Positions 7,540-16,046 of a stretch of DNA of 43,339 bases are shown piece by piece. This stretch comes from UBA1573 sp016794285 (GTDB lineage Bacteria; Pseudomonadota; Alphaproteobacteria; Micavibrionales; Micavibrionaceae): positions 1 through 43,339 of the forward strand of contig JAEUKO010000005.1 in assembly GCA_016794285.1 (NCBI GenBank), read 5' to 3'. Both the position numbers and the translations under genes were made by a program. Position 1 is the first letter of the stretch. Every line of letters begins with the position of its first letter. The notes below the pieces were generated by a model, which was not told the origin of the DNA, made no database searches, and saw only the letters and a list, made by a program, of their open reading frames with translations.

Positions 7540-9955
7540 CGCGCAAAACTCCGCCGGTTTTTTGGGCAACGGCCTCAATGATTTTCTTGGAAAGAGCGTC
7601 TATCTCACTATCGGTCAGGCTGCGCTCTTTGGGTGAAATCGTCACGGCAACAGCCACCGACTTTTGACCTTCAGGAACCCCTTTCCCTTGATAGACATCG
7701 AACACATTGACATCAGAGATCAAATCTTTGTCAACCAAACGAATGGCTCTAACCAAGTTCTCGGCTTCTGTTTTGGCCTCACATAAGAAAGCAAAGTCAC
7801 GCAAGACGGGTTGGAACGCCGAAAGCTGAACCAATGGCAACGCCGTAGAGGATTTCTTTCTCTGGGTTGGAAGAGATTCGAGAAAAACTTCAAACCCCAC
7901 AACGGGCCCCTTGATTCCCATTTTATCAAGAAGGGCCGGATGAATCTCTCCAAAATACGCAAGGATATTAGAACCCAAGCGCAAGGCCCCTGACCTCCCG
8001 GGATGGAACCAACGCGGCGCTTCACGGGTAATTTGTGCAGAAGCCATCGGAGCCCCACATGATTCCAGAACGCGCAGCATATCGGCTTTGGCGTCAAACG
8101 TATCAACGGGGCGTGCTGTCTCTGCCCCGCTCCAGTGACGCGGACCAGAGCTTCCAGTGCGGATCCCGCTTGCGACATAGGGCTGTTCATTGGCATCGGA
8201 TCCCAAGAAAATGGGGCCAACCTCAAACAGAGCGGCTCCCGGGTATCCACGGTCTGCATTGCGGCCTGCGGCAGCAATTAAGTTTGGCAGAATGGATGGG
8301 CGCATCTGATCCAGATCATTGCTGATCGGGTTTGATAAGTGAAGAGAAGACGCCTTGCCTTTGTCATTTGCTCCGAATTCAAGGGCAAGCTTTTCTTCCA
8401 TGAACGACCATGTCACGCATTCTTGAAGACCTGCTGCTGCGAGGCTACCGCGAATTTTGCGGATTCTCGCCCCACGCGGGGTCTCGGCTGCTTGCGTGAC
8501 CGCTGTTTCTTTTGTAACCGAGATGGGCGGAATGGCATCAAACCCATTGATTCTTGCGAGTTCTTCAACAATATCTGCCGGACCGAAAACATCTGGCCGC
8601 CAGCTTGGGGCGGTTACTTTCCAGTGCGCCCCCTGATCTTCAACCACAAAACCAAGAGAGTCGAGAAGGGACGTTTGAGTTTTTTCCGGAAGATCAAAGC
8701 CAATCAGTTTTTTGAAATGATCTGGCGCATAACGGATTTCAGCACGGCAGGGAGGAACTTCTCCGGCTTGGACCACGCTTCCCGCTTCACCTCCGCACAG
8801 GTCAAGAATCATTTTTGTAGCCAGTTCTACAGCATCTATAGTGAAGGCCGGATCAACCCCCCGTTCAAAACGGTATCTGGCATCAGAAGAAAGCTGAAGC
8901 GCACGGCCTGCGCGGGCAATGCGCAAGGGGTCAAAATAGGCCGCTTCGAGGTAAACATTGGTTGTTGTCTCGCTGCATCCTGTGGCTACTCCTCCGACAA
9001 TTCCCCCAAGCCCTAAGACACCGCTGTCATCACAGACAGCAATCATCGAATTGCTAAGCGTGTAAGATTTATCGTTGAGAGCGTCCAGCGTTTCTCCGTC
9101 TTTGGCAAAACGGACGTGAATGTTTCCTGTGAGCTTGTCTGCGTCGAAGACATGAAGAGGGCGACACAGACCCACACAGAAATAATTGGTGATATCCACT
9201 AAGGCTGAAATAGGCCGCAAGCCAATGGCCTTGAGACGTGTTTGGAGCCATTCAGGCGAGGGGCCGTTTTTAACTCCCCTGATCTCGCGCCCCAGAAATA
9301 AGGGGCAAGCTGATTTATTTTCCTCATCAATATTCAGGGAAACTTTTATTTTTGATTCAAAACCGGCCGGAACTTTTGGAACGGGCAGTGGTTTCAAACT
9401 GCCTAGACCTGCTGCGGCAAGGTCTCGCGCAATTCCGCGTACTCCTGCACAATCTGGACGATTGGGAGTGAGGTTGATTTCAATGACGGGATCGTTCAGT
9501 CCAAAAATGTCAGCCATCGGCGTGCCGATCGGTGTTTCAAGCGGCAAGTCAATAATGCCGTTGTGATCCTCGCCCAGCCCCATTTCGCGTTCGCTTACCA
9601 ACATTCCGTTTGACTCAACATCGCGGATCTTGGTTTTTTTCAAAACCAAGCCGCTTGCGGGAATCAAACTACCTTCGGGGGCATAAACAGCTTTCATACC
9701 CGAGCGTGCATTCGGAGCCCCGCAAACAACCTGTATCATCCCGTTTTCTGTTTTAACCTGACACACGCGCAAACGATCCGCGTTTGGGTGCGGGACGGCT
9801 TCGATCACTTCGGCCACTTTGAAGGAGGCAAATGCGGCCCCTCGGTCTTCCAGCTCTTCCAGCTCCAGCCCGACAGCGGTTAGCTTGGTGACAATTTCGT
9901 TGAGTGTCGCCATGGTATCAAGGTGATCTTTAAGCCAAGAAAGGGTGAATTTCAT
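7535..9955 (-). CDS. pheT: Phenylalanine--tRNA ligase beta subunit
   Basis: An 806-residue beta subunit of bacterial PheRS, normal length for the family. Order of domains: N-terminal segment, EMAP-like tRNA-binding fold (about 40-150, with HPNADRLRVCQV and VVCGAPNAR), B3/B4 editing domain (about 205-395), B5 domain (about 400-475) and a C-terminal FDX-ACB anticodon-binding domain (about 712-806, starting SAFQPVLRDFAF). The enzyme is an alpha2beta2 complex that charges tRNA-Phe. The alpha subunit gene pheS, normally directly upstream, is absent here; the upstream neighbour on this strand is leuA, 147 bases away. Start is ATG 9955 (MKFTLSWLKDHLD, the usual N-terminus). Confidence 0.95.
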   Translation of the reverse strand: MKFTLSWLKDHLDTMATLNEIVTKLTAVGLELEELEDRGAAFASFKVAEVIEAVPHPNADRLRVCQVKTENGMIQVVCGAPNARSGMKAVYAPEGSLIPASGLVLKKTKIRDVESNGMLVSEREMGLGEDHNGIIDLPLETPIGTPMADIFGLNDPVIEINLTPNRPDCAGVRGIARDLAAAGLGSLKPLPVPKVPAGFESKIKVSLNIDEENKSACPLFLGREIRGVKNGPSPEWLQTRLKAIGLRPISALVDITNYFCVGLCRPLHVFDADKLTGNIHVRFAKDGETLDALNDKSYTLSNSMIAVCDDSGVLGLGGIVGGVATGCSETTTNVYLEAAYFDPLRIARAGRALQLSSDARYRFERGVDPAFTIDAVELATKMILDLCGGEAGSVVQAGEVPPCRAEIRYAPDHFKKLIGFDLPEKTQTSLLDSLGFVVEDQGAHWKVTAPSWRPDVFGPADIVEELARINGFDAIPPISVTKETAVTQAAETPRGARIRKIRGSLAAAGLQECVTWSFMEEKLALEFGANDKGKASSLHLSNPISNDLDQMRPSILPNLIAAAGRNADRGYPGAALFEVGPIFLGSDANEQPYVASGIRTGSSGPRHWSGAETARPVDTFDAKADMLRVLESCGAPMASAQITREAPRWFHPGRSGALRLGSNILAYFGEIHPALLDKMGIKGPVVGFEVFLESLPTQRKKSSTALPLVQLSAFQPVLRDFAFLCEAKTEAENLVRAIRLVDKDLISDVNVFDVYQGKGVPEGQKSVAVAVTISPKERSLTDSEIDALSKKIIEAVAQKTGGVLRG

Positions 9956-10027
9956 TACAGATCCTAGTTTCCTAAAAAATATTCAACAGTTCAAAGTTTT
10001 TATAGCCTATCGGGCCCATAAGTGCGA

Positions 10028-10061
10028 AGCCCTTTTCCCCCGCAAAAGGGAGAAAAGGGCT
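10028..10061. terminator. Hairpin in the leuA-pheT spacer
   Basis: AGCCCTTTT (10028-10036) pairs with AAAAGGGCT (10053-10061), with extra C/G pairing inside. The nearest T run (10071-10076) lies on the plus strand. For the minus-strand leuA transcript it would therefore be a hairpin without a U tract. It may separate leuA from pheT or process their RNA; the role is unclear. Confidence 0.4.
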
Positions 10062-10102
10062 ATCTGATTGTTTTTTCTTATATTTTGTACTTTTTCTTTT
10101 CG

Positions 10103-11677
10103 TTACGGGCCGGTGCGTTCGCCCCCCATCATTTGGGAATCGGCTGCAGGGGCTGATTTTTGCCGCTTGTCTATGAGCTTGTTCAAAGCGTGGATATAGG
10201 CTCGTGCCGCTGCAACCAACGTATCGGCATCCGTTCCCTGACCTGTGACGGTTTTCCCGTCTTCTTCTAGCCGAACGGTGACTTCTGCTTGCGCATCAGT
10301 CCCCCCAGTGATGGCGTGGACCTGAAACAACTGGAGATTAGCTCTTTCATGGGGCACGATCATTCGTACGGCACGGAAGATAGCGTCCACTGGACCATTG
10401 CCTTCTGACATGGCGTATTTGGCTGTGCCATCCACCAGCAATTCGAGCGAGGCAATTTGTGGCCCCTTGGTTCCGGCTTGGATGACGAGAGAAACAAAAT
10501 TGATCTTCTCATTCTCATGAGCAACTTCATCGTCAATCAAAGCAATTATATCTTCATCAAAGACATTTTTCTTTTTATCGGCCAATTCTTTGAAACGGTT
10601 AAAGGCATCCTCAAACGCCGAATCCCCAAGGGCATAGCCAAGTTCCTCGATTTTTGTTTTGAAGGCGTGACGACCCGAATGTTTCCCCATGACCAGATTG
10701 GACTTGGTGAGCCCAACCGACTCCGGTGTCATGATCTCATAGGTTCCGGCGTGTTTGAGCATTCCGTCTTGGTGAATACCGCTTTCATGGGCGAAGGCAT
10801 TGGCCCCGACAATGGCTTTGTTGGGTTGAACCACAAAGCCAGTGATTGAAGACAAAGCCCGCGAAACTTTGGTGATGTTCTGGGTCTTGATGTTATTGTG
10901 AAAGGGCATGGCATCGGGACGGGTGCGCATGGCCATAACAATTTCTTCAAGGGCCGCATTCCCTGCTCGTTCACCAATGCCGTTAATGGTGCATTCGATC
11001 TGCCGCGCTCCGGCTAGTACTCCGGCCAAGGAATTGGCAACAGCGAGTCCCAAATCATTGTGGCAATGGACCGACAAAATAGCTTGGTCGATGTTCGGCA
11101 CACGGTTTATCAGCATTCGAAATTTGGCAGCGTAATCGTCCGGCATGGCGTACCCAACCGTGTCGGGAATGTTGATGGTTTTCGCTCCGGATTTAATCGC
11201 AGCTTCAACGCATTGACACAGAAAATCATCTTCGGTCCGGCTGCCATCTTCGGCAGACCATTCAACGTCATCGGTAAATTTCCGCGCATAAGCCACGCTC
11301 TCGGAAATGGCCTCTAAAACGGCTTCCGGCGACATCTGGAGTTTGTACTTCATATGAAGAGGGGATGTTGAGATAAAGGTATGAATTCGGCGGCGCGGCG
11401 CGGGTTTAATCGCCTCAGCCGAAGCCTCAATATCCTTCTTTGTGGCGCGGCACAAACCGGCGACAACGGCGTTTTTGAGTTCTTTGGCAATGGCTTCAAC
11501 AGCTTCAAAATCCCCACGCGAGGCAACCGGAAAACCAGCTTCAATGACATCCACTCCCATATCATCAAGCATCCGCGCCATTTTCACCTTTTCTTCAAGG
11601 TTCATGGAACACCCGGGGGATTGTTCCCCATCGCGTAAGGTGGTGTCAAAAATGATAATACGATTCTGGTCAGACAT
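10103..11677 (-). CDS. leuA: 2-isopropylmalate synthase
   Basis: A 524-residue enzyme catalysing the first committed step of leucine synthesis: 2-oxoisovalerate plus acetyl-CoA to 2-isopropylmalate. The TIM barrel starts with IIFDTTLRDGEQSPG (residues 8-22; metal- and substrate-binding Arg-Asp). It carries the HCHNDLGLA metal site (about 203-211) and ESGIHQDG (about 294-301). A C-terminal LeuA dimer/allosteric domain spans about 390-510, where leucine feedback normally acts. Ser/Ala-rich tail. ATG 11677 with AAGGAAG in front. The 5' region carries a leucine-rich leader peptide and an attenuator-like structure, so transcription is probably set by leucyl-tRNA supply. No other leu genes are adjacent. 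Confidence 0.95.
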   Translation of the reverse strand: MSDQNRIIIFDTTLRDGEQSPGCSMNLEEKVKMARMLDDMGVDVIEAGFPVASRGDFEAVEAIAKELKNAVVAGLCRATKKDIEASAEAIKPAPRRRIHTFISTSPLHMKYKLQMSPEAVLEAISESVAYARKFTDDVEWSAEDGSRTEDDFLCQCVEAAIKSGAKTINIPDTVGYAMPDDYAAKFRMLINRVPNIDQAILSVHCHNDLGLAVANSLAGVLAGARQIECTINGIGERAGNAALEEIVMAMRTRPDAMPFHNNIKTQNITKVSRALSSITGFVVQPNKAIVGANAFAHESGIHQDGMLKHAGTYEIMTPESVGLTKSNLVMGKHSGRHAFKTKIEELGYALGDSAFEDAFNRFKELADKKKNVFDEDIIALIDDEVAHENEKINFVSLVIQAGTKGPQIASLELLVDGTAKYAMSEGNGPVDAIFRAVRMIVPHERANLQLFQVHAITGGTDAQAEVTVRLEEDGKTVTGQGTDADTLVAAARAYIHALNKLIDKRQKSAPAADSQMMGGERTGP

Positions 11678-11712
11678 ACAAAACTTCCTTCTTAAAGCCT
11701 CAATTTAACTGG

Positions 11713-11785
11713 AAAAAATAAAAAGACTTGCCCCTGATGATCGTCCGCAGCCAAGGCGGCCCCTGAAAATCAGGGGTAGATAAGT
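11713..11785 (-). promoter_or_regulatory. Leucine attenuator in front of leuA
   Basis: On the minus strand the element reads: CCCCTGA at the end of the leader peptide frame (11776-11770), a TTT loop, TCAGGGG (11766-11760), then a second TCAGGGG (11737-11731) followed by CAAGTC and a U run (CTTTTTATTTTTT, 11725-11713). The first CCCCTGA can pair with either TCAGGGG. Pairing with the distal copy is extended by ACTT/AAGT and lies directly before the U run, as in an intrinsic terminator; the local pairing is a 7-base hairpin that excludes it. Which pairing dominates when a ribosome stalls at the leucine codons is inference. Confidence 0.7.
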
Positions 11786-11826
11786 CGTAGAAGGAAGGAG
11801 GCAGCACCGTTCAATATCATAGGCAT
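11770..11826 (-). CDS. leuL: leuA leader peptide (18 aa)
   Basis: A short frame MPMILNGAASFLLRLIYP followed by TGA. Four of 18 residues are leucine, three of them clustered (CTT CTA CGA CTT) just before the stop, next to an isoleucine codon. An AGG lies seven bases before the ATG at 11826; a second in-frame ATG (11820) is also possible. The stop codon lies inside the first arm of the attenuator hairpin, and leuA starts about 93 bases downstream. This arrangement is the known design of amino-acid leader peptides, in which ribosome stalling at scarce leucyl-tRNA prevents termination. Too short to recognise by homology; the call rests on codon content and position. Confidence 0.72.
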   Translation of the reverse strand: MPMILNGAASFLLRLIYP

Positions 11827-11911
11827 ATGCTAACCTGAAAAAACAAGGTGATGCAAGAGACAAAACAGGCCTCGGGCGTTTTCTGGCGAAGGGAAGGCCA
11901 AAAATACAACC

Positions 11912-12595
11912 TTAATCCCCCGTAATCCGTCCATCAACAATGGTGATAATGCGGTCGGCAGCGGCGGCGAGAGGCGGTTCATGGGTCACTGCGATAATTG
12001 AGCGGCCTTGTTCGTGGGCCAATTTGTGCAGAATTGCTTGCACATTCTGGCTGGAGACCGTGTCGAGATTTCCCGTTGGCTCATCGGCTAGAATAAGGGC
12101 CGGATCATTGGCAAGAGCTCTGGCAATGGCCACTCTTTGCCGCTGGCCTCCCGATAGTTGCGAGGGAAGTTTGAAGCGGTGGTCGGCGAGGCCAAGTTCT
12201 TCCAGAATGCTCTCCGCCCTTGCGCGGATCTGAGAGGCAGATAATTTTCCCAATCGCTGCATGGGCAGCATAACATTTTCTAGACTTGAAAACTCAGGTA
12301 ACAAAAAGTGGAACTGGAAGACGAACCCCATTTCCGAGAGGCGAATTTGAGCCAAATCATCGTGGGATAGGCCCGACATATCCGCCCCGCGTAGCCAGAT
12401 TTTTCCCGAACTCGGAATATCGAGGAGTCCAAGCAGGTAGAGGAGAGAAGATTTTCCGGAGCCGGAAGGGCCGGTAATGGCCACAAATTCGCCTGCATGA
12501 ATTTCAACATTGGCTTCGCGAACCAGAGAAACCGGAAGAGCTTCTGTCTCCAGAATTTTGCTGACTTTTTCGGCCTTTAACAAAACCTCTGCCAT
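11912..12595 (-). CDS. ABC transporter ATP-binding protein (MacB/LolD type)
   Basis: A 227-residue nucleotide-binding subunit. Walker A is GPSGSGKSS, the Q-loop lies in FVFQFHFLLPEF, the signature is LSGGQRQRVAIARAL, Walker B is ALILADEPTGNLD and the switch histidine is in AVTHEPP. The DEPTGNLD box and overall length place it in the LolD/FtsE/MacB group. The start chosen is ATG 12595, five bases after the permease stop; TTG 12604 overlapping that stop is an alternative. It is the last gene of an operon (adaptor, permease, ATPase), with which it would power export or extrusion from the inner membrane. Confidence 0.9.
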   Translation of the reverse strand: MAEVLLKAEKVSKILETEALPVSLVREANVEIHAGEFVAITGPSGSGKSSLLYLLGLLDIPSSGKIWLRGADMSGLSHDDLAQIRLSEMGFVFQFHFLLPEFSSLENVMLPMQRLGKLSASQIRARAESILEELGLADHRFKLPSQLSGGQRQRVAIARALANDPALILADEPTGNLDTVSSQNVQAILHKLAHEQGRSIIAVTHEPPLAAAADRIITIVDGRITGD

Positions 12596-12600
12596 ATTTA

Positions 12601-13845
12601 TCAAAGCCCCCCGCGCAGAATATCAACCGGATGCACCTTGGCCGCTTTGCGAGCTGGCATGAAGGCGGCAATCATGGCGGCAATCATGGCAAAACTGGCG
12701 GCAATGGCAAATTGCTCCCATCCCCACGACAAAGGCATGAAAATAACATCTGATGCCCCCGGGGGTTTGAATTTAATATGGGCGAGTCCAAACATGAATC
12801 CACAGCCCAGAGGCAGTCCAAAGAAATTTCCGGCTAGTCCCAGCAAAATACCCTGAACCAGAAAAATGCGGCGAATATCCGAGGAAAGAAAACCCATTGA
12901 TTTGAGAATGGCAATATCCTTCTGCTTTTCCATGACGACAGTTGAAATAACGTTATAGATACCAAAAGCTGCCACAAGAAGAACCGCACTGACCACGGTG
13001 TACATGATCCGGTTGCGAATGGCGAAAGTGTTCATCAGATCTTCGGAAGATTCCTGCCACGACATGGCCTTGTAGCCAATACGGGATTCGATGATTTTGG
13101 CGACTTCTCGCGCTTTCTGGGGGGTATCAATTTTGATGATAATGCTATTGGCGCGATTGGGTTTATCCATCAAAACCTGAACACGGCGCAAATCGGCAAA
13201 ACCTTGTTCTTCATCATAATGACCGCGTCCGGTTTTGAAAACGCCAACAATCTTGAAAACTTTGACAATGCCTGCCGGAGACGTGACGGTCAAATTGTCC
13301 CCCATATCCAGACTAAATCTTTTGGCCATTTGTGCCCCGATAATCACGCCATTGGGGTTGGCTATCAGATTCTCGACCTTGCCTTGCACCATATAGTTTT
13401 GGATAGTCGAAACAGTTGCAATCTCCGCAGGAATCATTCCAGAGAGGGAAAGGCTGCTGTCCTGTCCTGCAAAACTGACAATGACCTGTCCAGCCAGAAC
13501 AGGGGAGGCGCGTAAGCCAGAAAGAGTTCTGAGGTAAGAGAGAATCTGCTTATATCCCCGTAATCCTCTGGTTTCTGTTACGGGTTTAATGCCTCTCAAA
13601 TCAATCGCTCCCCCTTCATAAACCTGCCAAACGGGCTGTGTGCGGGGATCGCGGAACTCGTCTGAAATGGTGATATGAGGAGAGTTGTCAACGAGACGCT
13701 TCATAAAATCATTTTCCGATCCCTGCATCAGGGCGGAGATGGCCAGAAAAAAAGCTACGCCAAGAATGATCCCCAAAAGCGAAACGATACTTTGCCGCTT
13801 GCGGGCGAGAAGGTGACGAAGGGCGATGATGACAAGAAGTTTCAT
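12601..13845 (-). CDS. ABC transporter permease, FtsX/MacB family
   Basis: A 414-residue permease with one N-terminal membrane segment (about 20-42, QSIVSLLGIILGVAFFLAIS). A periplasmic MacB-core-like domain (about 45-275) follows, then three C-terminal segments (about 281-304, 331-356 and 376-400). The topology matches MacB/LolCE mechanotransmission transporters. The C-terminus ends ARKAAKVHPVDILRGGL, close to the family's typical A-x-x-P-hydrophobic-E/D-x-LR ending. It lies 21 bases after the adaptor gene and just before the ATPase gene. Substrate unknown: lipoprotein, peptide, siderophore or antibiotic export are all possible. The presence of an adaptor favours a MacAB/DevBCA-like exporter over LolCDE. 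Confidence 0.88.
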   Translation of the reverse strand: MKLLVIIALRHLLARKRQSIVSLLGIILGVAFFLAISALMQGSENDFMKRLVDNSPHITISDEFRDPRTQPVWQVYEGGAIDLRGIKPVTETRGLRGYKQILSYLRTLSGLRASPVLAGQVIVSFAGQDSSLSLSGMIPAEIATVSTIQNYMVQGKVENLIANPNGVIIGAQMAKRFSLDMGDNLTVTSPAGIVKVFKIVGVFKTGRGHYDEEQGFADLRRVQVLMDKPNRANSIIIKIDTPQKAREVAKIIESRIGYKAMSWQESSEDLMNTFAIRNRIMYTVVSAVLLVAAFGIYNVISTVVMEKQKDIAILKSMGFLSSDIRRIFLVQGILLGLAGNFFGLPLGCGFMFGLAHIKFKPPGASDVIFMPLSWGWEQFAIAASFAMIAAMIAAFMPARKAAKVHPVDILRGGL

Positions 13846-13866
13846 AAACGAGTCTTACTTTCCGCC

Positions 13867-14871
13867 TTATTTTCCACCGGGCACTGGACGAATTTTTTGC
13901 CCCTCACGCAAATTGGTATTATAGGTTTTGAGAAGACGGTCTGTTTCGTTTAGGCCTGAAACAATTTCGGTTTTCTCTGGCCCGCGACTGCCGATGGTAA
14001 CATCTTGCATATGAACGGTGTCACCAGTCACAACTTGAATCTTATTCTCCCGCACAGCCAAAGAAGGAACCAGAAGAGCGTTGGGGCTTTCTTTCAAGAT
14101 AATGTTGGTTTCCGCCGTCATACCGATGAGCAAGGGAGTGGTAGTATCTAGCTCAATCCGCACGCGGTAACTCCGCGCAACCGAATCTCCCTGGGGGGTA
14201 ATGCTTTTAACTTTGCCGTGAAAAACATCCTCGGGAAAGGCATCGGCGCGGATCAAAACCTTTTGCCCGGGTTCGACTTTGGCAATATCCTCTTCGTCCA
14301 CCTCGGTTGAAATGCGGAGTGGGGCGCAGCAAGAGAGAAAAAAAACATTTTGTCCTGCGGCAATCATTTGTCCAATTTCACCATCTCTACGAATAATGCG
14401 GCCATTTTCAGGAGCGATGAGCTTCATGTAATCGGCCTGCACGCCGGCGCGAGAAAGGGCCGCTTCGGCGGCCTCGCTATCAGAGCGGGCTTGATCGAAA
14501 GACTGGCGACTGACCAAGCCCTGCTTCAGAAGGTTTTCCTTGCGGGCATATTCGCTTTTAGCAAAGGAAGCCTTGGCCGAGAGTTCAGAAATCGTGTTTT
14601 GCAAATCAGCATCATCAAGGCGGGCGAGAACGTCTCCTTTTTTAACCTCTTGTCCCTCATCGGCTTCGAGCGCGACAAGCCGCCCCCCGCTTTTGGGAGA
14701 GATGGGAACCATCACGCTGGGTTCAACCGAGCCTGTGGCATAAATGGCAAGAACAGCAGGCCCTCTTGTGGGCGAGGTAATTTCCAAGGCTGGGGGAAGG
14801 CTGAACACAAATCCGGCCCAGAGTCCTGCCCCGAGGACAATTACCGTAACAACAATAGCGATCTTTTTCAT
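13867..14871 (-). CDS. Periplasmic adaptor (membrane fusion) subunit, HlyD/MacA type
   Basis: A 334-residue membrane fusion protein. The N-terminal membrane anchor is MKKIAIVVTVIVLGAGLWAG. The first half of the biotinyl-lipoyl-like domain is PKSGGRLVALEADEGQEVKKG, followed by a short alpha-hairpin (about 95-140, Ala/Glu/Lys-rich), the second lipoyl half (KLIAPENGRIIRRDGEIGQ) and beta-barrel and membrane-proximal domains. The start was set at ATG 14871, with AAGGG eight bases in front, instead of TTG 14901. First gene of a three-gene operon with permease and ATPase. It would link the inner-membrane transporter to an outer-membrane channel such as TolC, which is not encoded here. Confidence 0.88.
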   Translation of the reverse strand: MKKIAIVVTVIVLGAGLWAGFVFSLPPALEITSPTRGPAVLAIYATGSVEPSVMVPISPKSGGRLVALEADEGQEVKKGDVLARLDDADLQNTISELSAKASFAKSEYARKENLLKQGLVSRQSFDQARSDSEAAEAALSRAGVQADYMKLIAPENGRIIRRDGEIGQMIAAGQNVFFLSCCAPLRISTEVDEEDIAKVEPGQKVLIRADAFPEDVFHGKVKSITPQGDSVARSYRVRIELDTTTPLLIGMTAETNIILKESPNALLVPSLAVRENKIQVVTGDTVHMQDVTIGSRGPEKTEIVSGLNETDRLLKTYNTNLREGQKIRPVPGGK

Positions 14872-14955
14872 GAACCAAGCCCTTAACTGACGGGAGTACA
14901 ACGGTAATCTAGCTGGTTCTCCCCCTCAAAGAAAGGGTCAGAAAATAAAACCTTC

Positions 14956-14984
14956 TTGCCTTTTGGGGGAAGTTTGGGTAAAAC
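14956..14984 (+). promoter_or_regulatory. Candidate promoter of secE-nusG
   Basis: TTGCCT (14956-14961), a 17-base spacer and TAAAAC (14979-14984), about 90 bases before secE. The match to the sigma-70 consensus is moderate. No tRNA-Trp or tuf gene, common upstream partners of secE, is present. Confidence 0.4.
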
Positions 14985-15074
14985 TCCCCTATTCCCGATA
15001 GTGTGAGCTTGATAAAAAACGCCCTGCGCGTTACGAGCTTCTGGGACAAACGAAGGTATAAGGAAGACACAAGA

Positions 15075-15272
15075 ATGGCAAAAATTGCCCCAATGGAATT
15101 TTTCAAGCAGGTTAAAAGCGAAGCCAAAAAAGTAACATGGCCAACGCGTCAGGAAACTGTTTCCAGCACGATTGCTGTCTTTATCATGGTGGTGATTGCC
15201 TCTTTATTCTTGTTCGTGACGGATCAGGCTCTCTCATTCCTGATTAAAATTTTGCTTGGTCTTGGAAATTAG
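15075..15272 (+). CDS. secE: Preprotein translocase subunit SecE
   Basis: A 65-residue, single-membrane-span SecE. It has the cytoplasmic amphipathic helix FFKQVKSEAKKVTWPTRQE, containing the signature KVTWP, and then one hydrophobic helix (about 27-58). SecE clamps SecY in the SecYEG channel of the inner membrane. ATG 15075 is chosen with AAGGAAG upstream; a longer in-frame start at 15003 would add a non-conserved head. nusG follows after 23 bases, the classical secE-nusG pairing. Confidence 0.95.
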   Translation: MAKIAPMEFFKQVKSEAKKVTWPTRQETVSSTIAVFIMVVIASLFLFVTDQALSFLIKILLGLGN

Positions 15273-15295
15273 TCTTTATAGAAAAGGAAAAAATC

Positions 15296-15832
15296 ATGGG
15301 CGCAATGCGTTGGTACGTTCTTCACGTTTATTCTGGGTTTGAAGGCAAAGTGGCCGAAGCCATTATGGACAAAGCCAAGAAACAGGGGATTGAGGAACGG
15401 ATTGAAGAAATCATGGTTCCAACCGAAGAGGTCACTGAAATCAAACGTGGCCAACGGGTTAACGCCGAACACAAAATTTTCCCGGGCTATGTTCTGGCGA
15501 AAATGGAAATGTCGGATGAAATTTGGCACATGGTTAAGAACACACCAAAAGTCACTGGTTTTCTCGGTGCGGGGAACAAACCCTCGCCTATTAGTGAGAA
15601 AGAAGCCGAACGCCTGATTAAACAAATCAAGGAAGGCGTGGACAAACCACGCAAAGCCATTACCTTTGATATCGGCGAGAAAGTCAAAGTCATGGAAGGT
15701 CCCTTTGCCAGCTTTGAAGGCATGGTGGAAGAAATTGACGAGGAAAAAGGGCGGGTCAAGGTTTCCGTGTCTATTTTTGGACGGGCCACCCCAGTCGAAC
15801 TCGAGTACTCACAAGTTGAAAAAGTCGCTTAA
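15296..15832 (+). CDS. nusG: Transcription termination/antitermination protein NusG
   Basis: A 178-residue NusG. The NGN domain (about 3-112) begins RWYVLHVYSGFEGKVAEAI and contains FPGYVLAKMEM; the KOW domain (about 122-172) contains VKVMEGPFASFEGMVEEID. NusG binds the RNA polymerase clamp, suppresses pausing and connects to Rho or ribosomal S10. ATG 15296 has AAGGAAAAAATC in front. Second gene of the secE-nusG unit, which ends at its own intrinsic terminator. rplK-rplA then has a separate promoter. Confidence 0.96.
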   Translation: MGAMRWYVLHVYSGFEGKVAEAIMDKAKKQGIEERIEEIMVPTEEVTEIKRGQRVNAEHKIFPGYVLAKMEMSDEIWHMVKNTPKVTGFLGAGNKPSPISEKEAERLIKQIKEGVDKPRKAITFDIGEKVKVMEGPFASFEGMVEEIDEEKGRVKVSVSIFGRATPVELEYSQVEKVA

Positions 15833-15860
15833 TGATCGGCATCAATTCTCTGAAATTCCC

Positions 15861-15889
15861 AAAACCCCGCTCAAAAGGCGGGGTTTTTT
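15861..15889 (+). terminator. Rho-independent terminator after nusG
   Basis: AAAACCCCGC (15861-15870), loop TCAAAAG, GCGGGGTTTT (15878-15887) and further T. It lies 29 bases after the nusG stop. Confidence 0.93.
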
Positions 15890-15919
15890 GCGATCTACCA
15901 AGAAGGATGTGGAATTCGC

Positions 15920-15949
15920 TTGATTTGTGACCCAAGAATCCTCTATAAC
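15920..15949 (+). promoter_or_regulatory. Promoter of rplK-rplA
   Basis: TTGATT (15920-15925), an 18-base spacer and TATAAC (15944-15949), placed after the nusG terminator and about 98 bases before rplK. The same TATAAC -10 appears in front of rplJ at 19487. Confidence 0.68.
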
Positions 15950-16046
15950 CCGCCTCTAGTTGTGGAAGGTTGTCGGTCAAAATCCGTTTGAGGAGCCAGA
16001 TCGAGCCGTACCACGTCCCTCTAACCCTAAATCGGAGGATTTAAAC

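Noticed and set aside
8339..9016. 225-codon plus-strand open frame inside pheT
   Set aside because: Fully covered by a strongly conserved gene on the other strand; composition is that of a shadow frame.
14872..15074. tRNA-Trp or tuf gene upstream of secE
   Set aside because: No cloverleaf or EF-Tu sequence is present in this spacer.
15950..16046. L1 autoregulatory site in the rplK leader
   Set aside because: GTGG (15962) and CCAC (16011) could close a stem, but the conserved internal loop could not be identified by eye.
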